Assembly: GCF_001638985.1 (NCBI RefSeq)
Contig: NW_017265138.1
Location: 1,302,001 to 1,366,000, forward strand
Length of the DNA stretch: 64,000 nucleotides
DNA from: Phycomyces blakesleeanus NRRL 1555(-)
Lineage: Eukaryota; Mucoromycota; Mucoromycetes; Mucorales; Phycomycetaceae
Reading direction: 5' to 3'
A model generated the notes under the pieces. The model had not been told where the DNA came from. It saw nothing but the letters and a program-made list of their open reading frames with translations, and made no database searches. A program made the position numbers and the translations under genes. Position 1 is the first letter of the stretch. Each line of letters begins with the position of its first letter. Of the stretch, positions 12,222 through 23,557 are shown in pieces.

Positions 12222-12297
12222 TCTGGGGCCCCCCGAAGGGAGGGGGGAGGGGGGGGACCCCCCAAAGGGGGGGGGGGGGAGAGCACCGCTCCCCTAG
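12222..12297 (+). other. GC-rich hairpin and CTAG: candidate Helitron 3' end
   Basis: Runs of C and G form several possible stems. The last, GGGGAG-AGCACCG-CTCCCC at about 12278-12295, abuts CTAG followed by T. Long open frames crossing this block on both strands are composition artefacts. Confidence 0.5.
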
Positions 12298-12322
12298 TAT
12301 GTCTTTAAATATATTCTCGCTG

Positions 12323-12601
12323 CTAAACACAGGAAATGACCTGGGTTGTAATTTTTTGGCTACTATTATCGATAATTCCAGGTAAGTGGAATTCAATTAT
12401 TTTAAGGTGTTTTTGCAGTGAAAGAAGCTTTTTTATATTTTTATCCGTAGGCTTTTGATATTGCCCTCTACTTTTTTTGGGGGTTTTGTCTGTTGTTGAC
12501 GGGGCAGAACTTTTTGGATCTTTTGGCATTTCAGGCTCTTCAAGCTCTTCCATGATTTTTTCAAAGGCACTGTTATATTCTTCAAGTTTTTCGTGTAACA
12601 T
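12323..12601 (-). pseudogene. N-terminal fragment resembling a Tc1/mariner transposase
   Basis: The 92-codon frame starts at ATG 12601 with a charged helical segment (KLEEYNSAFEKIMEELEEPE), a Pro/Ser/Lys linker, and RGQYQKPTDKNIKKLLSL. The last block resembles RGSYRKYNQNQMNKLFSLVF just before the homeodomain-like HTH of the transposase at 14636-16170. It then runs out of similarity at about 12400 and no DDE domain follows. A 5' fragment left when the rest was lost, possibly at insertion of the neighbouring Helitron, is the simplest reading; it could also be a small unrelated gene. Confidence 0.4.
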
Positions 12602-13780
12602 TGTAGGGTTTTCTGATAATAAAAGGTGAAAAATAAAGAAATAAGAAGATATGTTAAAGTGACATATTTTATATAAATATAGTTATATCTAGCACATAGC
12701 AGTTATAATTAAATAGTAATTACTTAAGATGCAAGATAAAAATCAGAACACAAGTTGAAGCAGCAAGAATAGATGTAAAGAAGATTGAGTTGTTGTTAAA
12801 TAGTATTAGTCATTATATTTTCAGCTTTTTATATCAAAAAATAATATTCCAAGGTCCACTAAATAAAGTAGTACAAATTGAACTCAAGGAGATAAAAAAT
12901 AAATAGGACAATATATTACCCGCAGCCATAAATTTATTATAAACATTCTTTTTTAAAAGAGATATCATAATTTTCTCTCTTTCCATTTGGTGTTTATATA
13001 CCAAAACTGTTTATTTCTCTTCTTAAATCAGCAATAAATCTCATTCTCATGCTCACTTCAACAACTAAATATTACTCTGACAATGAAAACACTGCCTAAA
13101 GCTCTACACCTCATGGATTTTTTTATTATTTCCAGATCACATTATGTTTCTGTATGTAAATAAAGCCTATACCTCGGAGTCATTGATATTAATCTCTAAA
13201 TAATCTATAATATTTTGAACAAAAGCTATAAATCTGAAAAGAAAACGTGACGATTCAACCCTCCACCTACAAAGAAACTACAAGATCAAACATCTACCTG
13301 TACAATAGGAACCAGTCTACATATATTCATAATGCTTTTAAGTGCATTTCACCGATCATACTTTTTCGAAATCCAACAGTAGAATTCACTTTACTGACCA
13401 CACAAAAACTTGTCAATTTTTATCTCAAATATCCAGTAATCTGATTGACTACCACAGCAATTGTATTTCTTATGAACCTGGTCCTACACAAGCATCTAAT
13501 ACCATTACAAAAAAGAATCCAAAAATGCTATATTTATTCAGCACCTGCTCCAACCATTTTACAATGTCAGAATCCTAATCTTCTTAATATCAAACTCAAC
13601 AACTCTTTGTAATCTGCACTCGAAACAAGTAAATGTCCAACAATCTGTTAAACAACTGAAAGCGGTCCAAGAATTATGCTTTGCTCACAATACTACCCGA
13701 TCTCAATTTTGGAAACCCTCATGATACAAAATACCAAAAAAAAAACCAAATATTACACACACAAAAACAGTAACAAAAAA
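12602..13780. other. Intergenic, no gene recognised
   Basis: AT-rich. Frames at 13247-13578 are short and have no recognisable motif. Confidence 0.45.
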
Positions 13781-13785
13781 TAGCA

Positions 13786-14056
13786 CAAGCTCATGACAAA
13801 AAAAAGAAATAAAAAAAGAGATGAAAAAAAAAAGAGATGAAAAAATAAAAAAAATAAAAAAAAGAAATAAAAAAAAAATAAAAAATAAAAAATAAAAAAT
13901 AAATAAAAAAAAATAAAAAATAAAAAAAAAAGAAATAAAAAAAAAAAATAAAAAAAAATAAAAAAAAGAAATAAAAAAAAAGAAAAAAAAAGAAATAAAA
14001 AAAAAAGAAATAAAAAAAAAGAAATAAAAAAAATAGAAATAAAAAAAAGAAAAATG
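13786..14056. repeat. A-rich low-complexity tract
   Basis: About 270 bp of (A)n interrupted by G or T (AAAAAAGAAATAAAAA-type words), purine-rich on +. The Phe-rich minus-strand frames over it are artefacts. Confidence 0.85.
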
Positions 14057-14269
14057 TAATAGCAATTTTAAAAATAATTCTCCAAATAGTATAACTAGCA
14101 TTTTTATTCATAAATTTTTATAATATACATAACCATTTTTTCGCAAATAATTTCTGAAAAACTGAAAGTCTCAATAACTGAAAAACTGAAAATCTTAATA
14201 ACTGAAAATAGAATGGTATCTAACTGCAGAAATTTCTGAAAAACTGAAAATCTCAATAACTGAATTTCA

Positions 14270-14400
14270 AGCTTTTCCTTGGCTCTATACAAAAAAAAAC
14301 TTTCTTTTTTTGGTTGGGCAAACCCATGAGGAGAAATCCCACCCCTTCCTTCGAGACAGAGGACAGGACACCATAAAGGCTCTGGTAGCACTGTAAATCG
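14270..14400 (-). repeat. Dispersed repeat, copy 1 (relative at 57936-58050)
   Basis: The reverse complement of this interval aligns with + strand 57936-58050: both share GCACTACCAGAG.. / ..GTGTCCTGTCCTCTGTCT.. / ..GGTTTGCCCA-CCAAAAAA. The translated frames are also similar (LPEPLWCPVLCLEG and LPESFWCLVLCLEG; GFAQPKK and WFAQPKK), so it may be a coding relic, but both copies are short. Confidence 0.5.
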
Positions 14401-14552
14401 GCTAATAAAATAAATGTTCTTAAAAGTGTGAAGAAGCTTAATATGTAAACATTCATTATTCTTCAACACGTTCTTTATCCAAATATATTAAGACAACAGG
14501 ACAAGACTATATCTTGGTAGAAACGTTTAAGTTATTAAAATATTTTTTTTTG

Positions 14553-14561
14553 GTATATATA
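14553..14561 (+). promoter_or_regulatory. TATA box for the Tc1/mariner gene
   Basis: GTATATATA after a T9 run, about 75 bp upstream of ATG 14636. Confidence 0.45.
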
Positions 14562-14635
14562 CCCCAGTGTCTTAATAAAAGTTTCTCAGTTATCTTTCTT
14601 CCTCGATTTTAACACCCTTTTTATTTTCAAAAAAA

Positions 14636-16170
14636 ATGCCTACTTCCAACAACTCCCTCGAATTTGTTATGGACAAGCACTGTGAAATGGTCAGTCACAG
14701 CAGTTCTGCAGACCAAACCCAGTTTTCTGGAATTGCTTTCGACCCCTTGTGCGATTTCAACCAAGAGATTGTCGACGAAATGCATGGAGAAGTTGTACTC
14801 CGATCTGTGACAGATGTCTTTGTCAACCATGCCGATATGGAATGGACCCGTACCTTGGCCGGAAACTCAGCAGTCACAAACCTCCTCAGTCTCAAAAGTT
14901 TCCTGCCAACCGAAGTCAACGAGGCCACAACCAAGACAATTGTTGCACAGAAGCCAAAGACGAATCTGCCAGAGAAGGTCGATCCTGATTCTGTTCCCAC
15001 TGCAGAAAGCATAGGTCGAGGTTCGTACCGAAAGTACAACCAAAACCAGATGAACAAGCTCTTCTCCTTGGTTTTCTCGGAAAACCAGACTGCTGCTGCC
15101 ACTGCCAGGGAAACGGGGATCAATGTCCGGACTGCCCAGAACTATGTCAGGCTGGCCAGAGAGAAGATCCAGGCCGATTTTGATGCTGCCACAGTGGAGA
15201 CTGATGAGTCCAATGGGCTGGAGACGATGGAGGTTGAGGAGGTTTCTGCGCCTAAAGAACGAAAACATGGCAACCGAAAGTTGTTCCAGGCGCACTCTGC
15301 TTTTTTTTTTGAAGTTTTTCGAAAATAAACCAGATGCTACCTTGGAACAAGCAAGGATAGCTGTCATGGAAGAGTTCTCTGGGCTGCAGATTACCAAATC
15401 AGCAATTCAGAAGCACTTGGTGAAGAAGTGTGCCCTGACGATGAAGAAGTTGGAGAAGCTGCCTGAGAAGAGAGACGACATCAACACAATTGAGATGAGA
15501 CGAGACCGCATTTTGGAGTGGCAACAACTTGCAGATTTCAACTATCTGTCAAACTGTGTGTTCATCGATGAAGCAGGCTTCAACATGCACATCAAGAGAA
15601 CTTTTGGCCATTCTATCAGTGGCACCCCGGCTAAGACAACTGTCCCGACACAGAGAGGTGTTTCCATCACCATCCTTGGTGCAATGTGCGAGAGAGGGAT
15701 TGTCAGCCGCTCGTTGAAGAAACCCACTGCAGTCGCAACCAAGAAGAAGAGAAAGTTGGACATCTACACCAACGTTGAGGTGAACAGCCAAATTGGCACC
15801 AGAACCTAGTACTACCTCGACTTTCTTAGTCATACAATGGACGTTCTGGACAGCCAGGGTATGCAAGAACGTTATCTCATCATGGATAACACTCCTATCC
15901 ATAAGGCCGATGAGGTGAAAGACTTTATTTCTTCCCGTGGGTACAAGTGTGCATATCTTCCTGTGTATTCACCTTTCCTGAATCCAATTGAGGAAATGTG
16001 GTCCAAGATCAAGTTTGGTGTCCGCAGAGAAGAGATTACAGAGTCAGATGGGCTCATATTAAGGATTACAGAATCAGCTAAGACTGTCACCCTTTCGGAC
16101 TGTTTGGGTTGAATTAACCATGTCATTTCATTCTTTCCTCGCTGTTTGAACAGAGAGCGAAAGCTTTAAT
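14636..16170 (+). pseudogene. Tc1/mariner transposase with homeodomain-like N terminus, broken
   Basis: ATG at 14636 opens a frame with an N-terminal extension, then GSYRKYNQNQMNKLFSLVF and a helix-turn-helix (AAATARETGINVRTAQNYVRL, about 15086-15145) for terminal-repeat binding. The T10 run at 15301-15310 breaks the frame; one T fewer would join it to FLKFFENKPDATLEQARI. The catalytic core follows: VFIDEAGFN (first Asp, about 15560), LIMDNTPIHK (second Asp, about 15882) and FLNPIEEMW (Glu, about 15988), spacing DD34E. TAG at 15807 and TGA at about 16110 interrupt it, and the last block INHVISFFPRC ends at TAA 16168-16170. Terminal inverted repeats were not identified. Bases around this gene are clearly richer in G+C than the flanks, as expected for a recent insert. 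Confidence 0.85.
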
Positions 16171-16235
16171 TATGTCTTTTATGTCTATTTAAGCTCTTTA
16201 CACTCTATGTCTTTTTTTATTTTATTTTTATTTTT

Positions 16236-16395
16236 TACTACTTTATGTCCCTCTTTTTCTTATTTTTTTTTACTACTTTATATCCCTCTTTTTCTTATTT
16301 TTTTTTACCACTTTATGTCCCTCTTTTTCTTATTTTTTTTTTACCACTTTATGTCCCTCTTTTTCTTATTTGTTTTACTGCTTTATGCTTTTCTT
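16236..16395 (+). repeat. Pyrimidine-rich tandem repeat, 35-36-bp unit
   Basis: Units starting TAC(C/T)ACTTTATGTCCCTC begin at 16236, 16271, 16306, 16342 and, degenerate, 16376. Confidence 0.85.
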
Positions 16396-16607
16396 TTTTT
16401 ATTACTTTGTATTTCATTATATCTTACTTCTTATTATGTGTTCTATTTCTCTATCAACTAATTATGCCTAATAAAAATATCCATGTTTTATGCCAAAAAA
16501 ATACGACGTTTACAAAAAAAAATACTACAGTTATATAAAAAAAATTGTAAGGCGCAAGGATAAAAAAATTGAGTGCCATGTACCCTTCTGCCAATAGTAA
16601 AAGGGGG

Positions 16608-16752
16608 GAGCAAATTCAGATGGAAATGGGAGCAAATTCAGTTGGCAATGGACGCAAATTCAATTTCTATGGAAGCCAATCAGATGTCAATGGGTTCTAA
16701 TTAGATGGAAATGGATGCTAATTAGATGGAAATGGGCGCCAATTGAATGGAT
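16608..16752 (+). repeat. Minisatellite, about 22-bp degenerate unit
   Basis: About seven units on the theme GCAAATTCAGATGGAAATGG, drifting to GCTAATTAGATGGAAATGG. Confidence 0.75.
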
Positions 16753-16859
16753 AAAACCAGTACTCTTAAATAATATCATATTTAAAAAATAGAAAGAGTT
16801 GTTCTTTAGATAAAAATAGCAAAAAGTAAAGCATACATTTATATGTATATTTAAAGATA

Positions 16860-17110
16860 TTATAATTAGAGCTTTTAATATATCAAATTATATAATATCC
16901 TAGAGAGATATCTCTGCACATGACTTACGTTCGTACTTTTAAATCACTAAGAACATAGGAAGTTACTAAATCACATGACTTATGTTCAAACAGTTAATAA
17001 GAAAGGAAGTTATAAATCACATGACTTACGTTCAAACAGTTAAAAAGAAAGGAAGTTATAAATCATATGACTTATGTTCAAACCATTAAAAAGAAAGACA
17101 GATACTCTGC
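16860..17110 (-). repeat. Dispersed repeat with 46-bp tandem units, inverted relative to 40730-40915
   Basis: Three 46-bp units (AAATCACATGACTTACGTTC...) start at 16968, 17014 and 17060. The flanking piece AGAGATATCTCT..ATATCCTAGAG at 16890-16925 is the reverse complement of 40890-40910, so this is a second, inverted copy of the repeat that flanks the Harbinger element. Confidence 0.75.
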
Positions 17111-17732
17111 ACATGAGTTATATAGAATCTAATCATCTTTCGATTGCATTCAATATCTTAATTATTAATAAATCTCTATTTTAATATAAATCATATCCAT
17201 ATAACAAAATGTTTTTACTATGAAATCATTGTTTGCTTTAAACATCTTTAAAAATTATATTTTTTTTCTTATTACTACTAACTATTATTATTATTATACT
17301 TATTATACTTATAAATTATACATATTATAATATCATATATCAGATTTTGAGATATAAATAAAAAAATCAGATCATTTTTAATTGTGTTGTAATTGTAATA
17401 AAAATATATCGATCTGAAGAATAACGAGAATATATATATATATATCATTAGAGTTATTCCCAAAAGCTATTCAATATAAATAGTAAATAAAAATAAAATA
17501 AAAATAATGATTCATTTGTATGTTACAATTGTGCTGCGCCCTGATACCTTGATTTGGATTAATTAACAACAAAAAAAGAAAAACGTGTTGGCTATTACTA
17601 CTTTTTAATTTAAAAGCAAAGATCATCAATATTATATACTACATTTTATAATAATAGCTGATAAAGTAAAATAAAACATATGATTTTGCATTGACAATTG
17701 GATATTCAAGAATTTATATATAGTGTTACTTC
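17111..17732. other. AT-rich, no gene
   Basis: Very AT-rich with (AT)n near 17430-17445; no protein-like frame. Confidence 0.5.
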
Positions 17733-17858
17733 AAGAAGCTATATTGAACCGTGCACTTTTTGCAGCATTTGTAACTCAATACACATGGTAATTCCAAGAA
17801 ACTATACTGAAACGTGCACTTTCTGCAGCATTTGTAATTCGATACACATGTTAATTCC
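17733..17858 (+). repeat. Tandem duplication, two 63-bp units
   Basis: AAGAAGCTATATTGAACCGT at 17733 and AAGAAACTATACTGAAACGT at 17796 begin two near-identical units sharing CTGCAGCATTTGTAA and ATACACATG. Confidence 0.75.
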
Positions 17859-18178
17859 AAAAGGTTAACCCATGCTACTTTGACAACTGACTGTTACTTT
17901 TGTCACCTTACTTTTATTACTTTAACAAGACATTCTAATGAACTTTTACAACTATATTCTATTTGATTTAGCTACTATTCCTTGAAGAAGCCATCTTACT
18001 GCACCTTGGCACATGTATTTTACTCTATTATTCAATATTACTTGAAGAAGATATTCTCTTGAATTTATTCTAATTATAATATTACTTCAGCACGTTGTCG
18101 ATTTTACATATGATTCAAATCTATTTTAAATTATAACAAGTCTGTCATTATTGATATAATCGTTATTTTGAAAAAGAG

Positions 18179-18186
18179 TATATATA
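18179..18186 (+). promoter_or_regulatory. TATA box for the Helitron gene
   Basis: TATATATA within GAGTATATATAGGG, about 120 bp upstream of ATG 18301. Confidence 0.45.
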
Positions 18187-18300
18187 GGGTGTCTGTAAAG
18201 TTCATATCTTTCCGAAAAATAATAATCTTACATAGACTCTTTACTATTTCTTTATCCCCACCTTAATTGCAAAACCAATTATAATTTATCAAATATCAAT

Positions 18301-21300
18301 ATGACTTCTGCTGGACCAGTTTGTGCTTTATGTAAACAATTAGGTCACAGCAGAAGATCAAATTTATCCTGCCCTTTGAACCCAAGAAACAAAACTCTCT
18401 TGATCCCCCAAAAGAGAACCAGCGATAATCTCTCTACCCAAGAAGAATATCAGACAGAGAGTAGTAGAGATAATATTAAAACAGATTACTTTAATCCATT
18501 GGATCGACTTGCATAGTTTCTAACTTATTTGCTATCATCTGCATTTATATGATTATTTAGCTGGTGCTTCGAGACCAAGGGTAGAAACTGTTCAGAATCC
18601 TATGATTCTTACCATAGCAGAAATCATTGCTCTCTCCCATGCTGACCAATATCCTGCAGAGAGTAGCCGAGGTAAATAAATGGAGCAAAATTGATTAATA
18701 TTCAGTAAAAATTCTAATAATTGTTTGTACTCTATATATTTCTCTATTTGGCTGCTGCTTCAAGACCAAGAGTTGAAGCTGTCTAGGATTCTGTTGTACC
18801 AACACAACCAATGTCAATTGATCTCTCCTTCACAGAACAAAATATTGCAGAGAGCAGCAGAAGTAATTTTTAAAATTATATATCAATTGCCACAATTATT
18901 AATTATTCTTTAATATTTTTATTGTAGATCTAACTGCTGCTTTTGAGGCTTTGCAAGTTTCTGCTGTTGAGAGAGTCTTGGATTTGACAACCACCACTGC
19001 CATTGCCACTGCCACTGTTATTCCCTGCTGTAATGGAATTGGCCACCTACGGAGTAACAGCTTGCAGTGTCCTAACAACAGATGGCACCACACTTTTGTC
19101 TCTGGCCAGTTAGCTGTCACTCATAACATGGCCCGATGTACTACCACCCCATTACCTCCAACTGACAACAGAGGTGCCATTGATGTACAATGCAAATTCT
19201 GTGGAGCTCTAATGTGGATTCATAAGAAAAACTACACGTCCAAGGCAAACAACATCATGTTCTCCATGTGCTGCAGACTTGGGACTATCATTCTTCCTCC
19301 CTTTGAACCCACCCCTCCTGGAATCGCAGAACTTTTGGTACATAACACTCCTGCTAGAAAAGATTTCTTCAAAAAGATCAGACGGTACAACAGCACTATG
19401 AGTTTCACTTTCATGGGAGTCAACATTGATCAGTCTGTTGCCAGCAATATCAGTGGTGTATACAACTTCCGGATCCATGAGACCATCTGCTACAAGATTG
19501 GGTCAGTCCTTCCAACGACCCAGGCCCAGATGGATCAGCCCAAGTTTGCCCAGGTTTATATATTTGATCCAGCATCTCAGGTCAACCATAGACATCGCAA
19601 TGCCCTGGAATTAGACAGGGTAATCTTGGAAAAGATTCAGGCCGTTCTCATGGAGGTTAATCCATTTGTTTCCCTCTTCCATTCTATGCATCAAGTCGCA
19701 TGGGATAATGATGGAACAGCCAATATGACGTTTTGCCTGGCAGAGTCTGGCTCAGCAGACCAGCGATAGTACATTGCTCCCATTGTTGAGGAAGTGGCAG
19801 TGTTGATGAGTGATACTGAGCATAATGAGGCAAGAGATATCATTCTACACACCCAGACAGACTATCTGCACAAGATCAATAAGTACTACTGCAACTATAA
19901 TGTTTGCAGTATGTCCTACTCTTCTCTTCTGGTGATTTTGGCTGGACTGTTGATAGATATACTCCAGCAGGATCAAAGATCTCTACCGTGAACTGGTATG
20001 CTAACTGTCTCATGTACCGTTCTAACTCTATGCACCTCCTCCACCGTTTTGGCCACCTCTTTCAACAGTATATTGTCGATATGTATGCCAAGATTGAACA
20101 TAGCCGTCTAGGATATTATGTCCTGAACCAAAAAAAGATGCGTGCAGAACTTTACAGTGGTATCCAGGATGCAGTCTACCTCAATGACAATGATATGACA
20201 AATCTTGGTTGGCAAGTGATTATTCCTTCCTCCTTCCTTGGCAGCCCACGATGTATGCGTGAATTGTATCAAGATGCTATGGGCATTGTGCACTACTTTG
20301 GCAAGCCGGATCTCTTTGTGACCTTTACCTGCAATCCCACTTGGCCAGAAATCACAAATTCTCTGTTGGGTGGACAGAGTGCCAGTAATAGACCTGACCT
20401 TTGTTTCCATGTGTTCCACATGAAGCTTGAGCAACTAATGCACGACTTAACAAAGAAGCATATCTTGGCAAAAGTCGTAGCACATGTCCATGTCATTGAG
20501 TTTCAGAAGCGAGGTCACCCTCATGCCCATATTCTGTTGATCCTAGCTATGGCAGACAAGCCAGTTACAGTAGACTATTATGACAGAATCGTGTCTGCTG
20601 AGTATCTGGATCCTGATCTTGAGCCAGAAGCATTTGCAATCATCAGCCGCCATATGGTGCATGAACTATGTGGAGAGAAGGTCTGTCTTGCTAATGTCCC
20701 TCTAGCATGTTACATGAAGAACGGCCGCTGCCAGAAGCATTATCCAAAGAATGCCTAAGATGATACAATTGAAGATGGTGCTGGATACCCTTTGTATTGT
20801 CAGAGACAGAATGGAAGATCAGTCATATGGTACAATACCATCCTGGACAATTGATGCATAGTTCCTCACAACCGCTACCTATGTGTAAAGTACAATGCAC
20901 ATATCAACGTTGAGATCTGTACCTCTGTTGCCTCTGTAAAATATCTTTACAAGTATGTATACAAGGGTCATGACCATGCCATGACAGTCCTGCAGCCTGG
21001 ATTCTCATCCACCCCCCAAGAACCTATCAATGAGATCCAAGAATTCCTTGATGCCTGTTATGTCTCTGCGTCTGAAGCTTGCTGGAGAATCTTTTCTTTT
21101 AGGATTCACAGTGAGTCTCCAGCTCACCAGAGACTTGCTATCCATCTTGAGAACGCCAAGACTATTTACTTCCGTGAATCTGACTCTCTTGAAGAAACTT
21201 CTGGGTGGGGCTCCTCCACTACCTTGACTGGATGGTTTGCTCAAAATACATTGGATATTCCATCCCACAAGTATCTTTATTTGGAATTTCCTTCGCATTT

Positions 21301-21729
21301 TACATGGAAAAAAAATCAGGGAAATTGGACTCCACATGGCAAAAAGGAAAGCAAAACCCTTGGCAGAGTCCACGCTGTTTCACCAAGTGACTCAAAATGG
21401 TACTATCTGAGAATCTTGTTGCTCAATGCCCCTTTTGCCACAAGTTTTGAGTATCTGCGTACTGTTAAAGGCCGCATATATCCTACCAATCAAGATGCTT
21501 GCCGTCCTCTTGGTCTTCTGTGAGGTGTCTGATCCCTTTGCTCTCTGGCTGGCCTACTGCTCTTCCATGGTCAAGGGCTATCTCCACGCTTTCTGACAGG
21601 CAGAAAATGACTTCTCTCTTGAGCCAACTGAAGTCATGTATGACAGATGTCTGTGGAGCATTGAAAGCCACATGTCAGCCAATAGTCTTTCCCTCACTTC
21701 CTTTTCTGGGTTTGTTCTCACCCCACTGC
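18301..21729 (+). pseudogene. Helitron RepHel, N-terminal half, broken and truncated before the helicase
   Basis: Exon 1 (ATG 18301) has a zinc-knuckle-like CALCKQLGHSRRSNLSC. Exons at about 18561-18672 and 18753-18863 are homologous to each other (ASRPRVE....AESSR). The long exon from about 18928 holds a second knuckle-like segment (GIGHLRSNSLQCP) and the Helitron N-terminal region. The Rep domain follows: VTFTCNPTWPEI near 20320, the HUH motif in KRGHPHAHILL near 20510, and the paired tyrosines of KYLYKYVYKGHD near 20940. Defects: TAG 18784 (Trp in the 62-kb copy), TAG about 19767, a frameshift near 19910, TAA 20756, TGA about 20850, and a roughly 40-codon deletion at about 21520, where CTTCTG joins PLG to FCEVSDPF. 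The frame stops at FVLTPLP, where a CACTGGAAAA terminus begins at 21730. The missing helicase half is not found on the far side. Confidence 0.85.
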
Positions 21730-22189
21730 CACTGGAAAAGAGGTGTGGTTTTCTTATGTGTAAAACTGTAATTAATTATGTGAAAAGACCAGGTTTTACG
21801 ATGCGATCAGATAGTTTTTACAAGTGTATGAAGCTGGCTTACTCATAGGTGGTAAGACCAACTTTCGAACATAGGAAAAGGTCAGAACAGCAGGATAGTA
21901 AGATGTGTTTGCATTTTCTGTATATGGGTTTTTACCACATGCACTAAAACGGCAACTCAGAATTACATTTTGTTGTAATATATCCTACCACTTTCCGATT
22001 AAAAGAACGATAAATGAAAGATCGATTATACGGATATGCCAGTTTTTACATTGTTTAATTTATGGATATGCCAGTTTTTACAGGGTTTTGTTGTATTTGA
22101 ATTTATTTTATCCAATCTTAGAGACTTCTTCTTATACTGTTTGTTTCCATACACTTCTCCAATCTTTAATTTATTTATAATAATTATTG

Positions 22190-23247
22190 GTTTATTTTGT
22201 TTTTATTAGAAAGAAAAGAATATTCTTAGGTTTATAGTACAGTGGTTATATTTAATATTCAGGAACGTTCTGGCTAGTGTTCTATCCTTCATACAATTTG
22301 AAATAGCCAATGTTCTGATAAAACAAGTATTCTCCAAACAATATCTCTCAGAGAAAAGCCCAGTTGTGTGTTGCTTGCTTGTAAATGGTTGTTCTATGAA
22401 ATTAGAAAAGTGTTAGCTGTTTGAACAAGAAATTGTGGATATTAAGAATATATATATGTAATTATGCTTGCAATATAATAGCTTACCAGAGACAAAAAGA
22501 AAAGACGTCATGAATGCGAACCATAGTACTCAATATACTTTATTTGGCTATAAAAATGCTGAAAAAAATTTATTTTTTGTGAACTGTGTGGTAGAATATT
22601 TCATTTACCTACCCGAAGCAAAAGGATTTATTTGCAGACCAAGAGAGTACATAGGAGACGCTAATATTGTCTTCAGTAAATGATATACATTAATATACAA
22701 AATAAATAATATTGTTATATGTACAAAAAAAAATTACCATGTCAATGACACTCGTATGAAATGAAAGTTCTTGATTCGCGATGTGCTCATGAGAGGGAGG
22801 TTCATCTATAATAGAAATTATGTTAAGCCGTGTGCTTATTAAAAAGAGATAGATTGAAATAAAATAAAATATTACCATGTTCATAACCGTGTTTAATAGT
22901 AGAGAGTAATTTCGGCGATATGGCCTATACAAAAGAAAGGAAAAAGTCAGAATAATTTTATAGGATGATGGCATAAAGTATATTTACTAACCTTAGCTAA
23001 TCCGAATGGACATTGTGAAGGGGATGCATCAGAAGGTAACAAAACGAGAGTGTCTGTAGTAATAGAAAACAATTATTATCATTTTAGTTATATATATATA
23101 TATATAATATTAAAGAATAAGATATCTTACCAAGAAAATCTGTGAATATAATAAATGTTGGAAAGAGAGAAAAGAGAGAAAACTTGTAAATGAAAAAAAA
23201 AACAAAAAGAACAAAAGACCAAAGGGCCAAAAGGCCAAAAGACAGAA
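22190..23247 (-). CDS. Tiny-exon hydrophobic gene, copy A (putative)
   Basis: Starting near an ATG at about 23247, a Phe/Leu-rich exon ends at 23131 before GTAAG. Further exons with GT..AG borders are 23053-22992 (LVLLPSDASPSQCPFGLAK), 22924-22876 (ISPKLLSTIKHGYEH), 22805-22738 (EPPSHEHIANQELSFHTS) and one containing SWSANKSFCFG at about 22660-22620. Reading phase is kept across the exons I could check. Locus B keeps the same borders and a similar SWSAKKSFAFG peptide, which argues for coding conservation rather than chance. The 3' exons down to about 22190 are uncertain. It lies divergently next to the RPSWRS gene. I do not recognise the family; a secreted or membrane product is inferred only from exon 1. 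Confidence 0.5.
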
Positions 23248-23473
23248 ATCATATATTGGATTGAGTTGAAAAAAGCATGTTCAAAGCCGATTTGCACCCC
23301 GTTAATTCCAGGAAGTATTAATAGAGATACGTGTATTAAAGAAATCCTGAGTATTTACAGCAACAAGTGTAATATAATAAATGGGTTCTTGCTTTTACTT
23401 TTACTATCTTTCCATTAACTACACTTTATTGTTTCGCTTAACACCTAACTTCTTTTGTATGTTAATAACACTC

Positions 23474-23481
23474 TATATATA
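23474..23481 (+). promoter_or_regulatory. TATA box for RPSWRS gene A
   Basis: TATATATA in CTCTATATATACAATG, about 80 bp upstream of ATG 23558. Confidence 0.45.
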
Positions 23482-23557
23482 CAATGAATAGATATATAAA
23501 ACAAATATAATTAATAATCAACTTACGTATAACATTTTATTAGATAGCTTTCAGACC

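Larger units (their letters stand above)
9695..12297 (+). mobile_element. Helitron, 5'-truncated, with candidate 3' terminus
   Basis: Helitron coding similarity starts abruptly at about 9698 in the middle of the region between Rep and helicase, so the Rep half and 5' end are missing. After the helicase stop, a GC-rich block (12222-12293) contains an inverted repeat GGGGAG..CTCCCC immediately followed by CTAG (12294-12297) and then T. This fits the hairpin plus CTRR terminus and the A/T target of Helitrons. Confidence 0.6.

Noticed and set aside
12161..12396. Frames crossing the G/C-rich block
   Set aside because: Gly/Pro runs from homopolymers at the Helitron end, overlapping on both strands.
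13703..14111. Phe-rich 106- and 132-codon frames on the minus strand
   Set aside because: They are translations of the A-rich tract; no composition or motif of a real protein.
16207..16538. Hydrophobic frames over 16.2-16.5 kb
   Set aside because: They follow the 35-bp pyrimidine tandem repeat and repeat with it.
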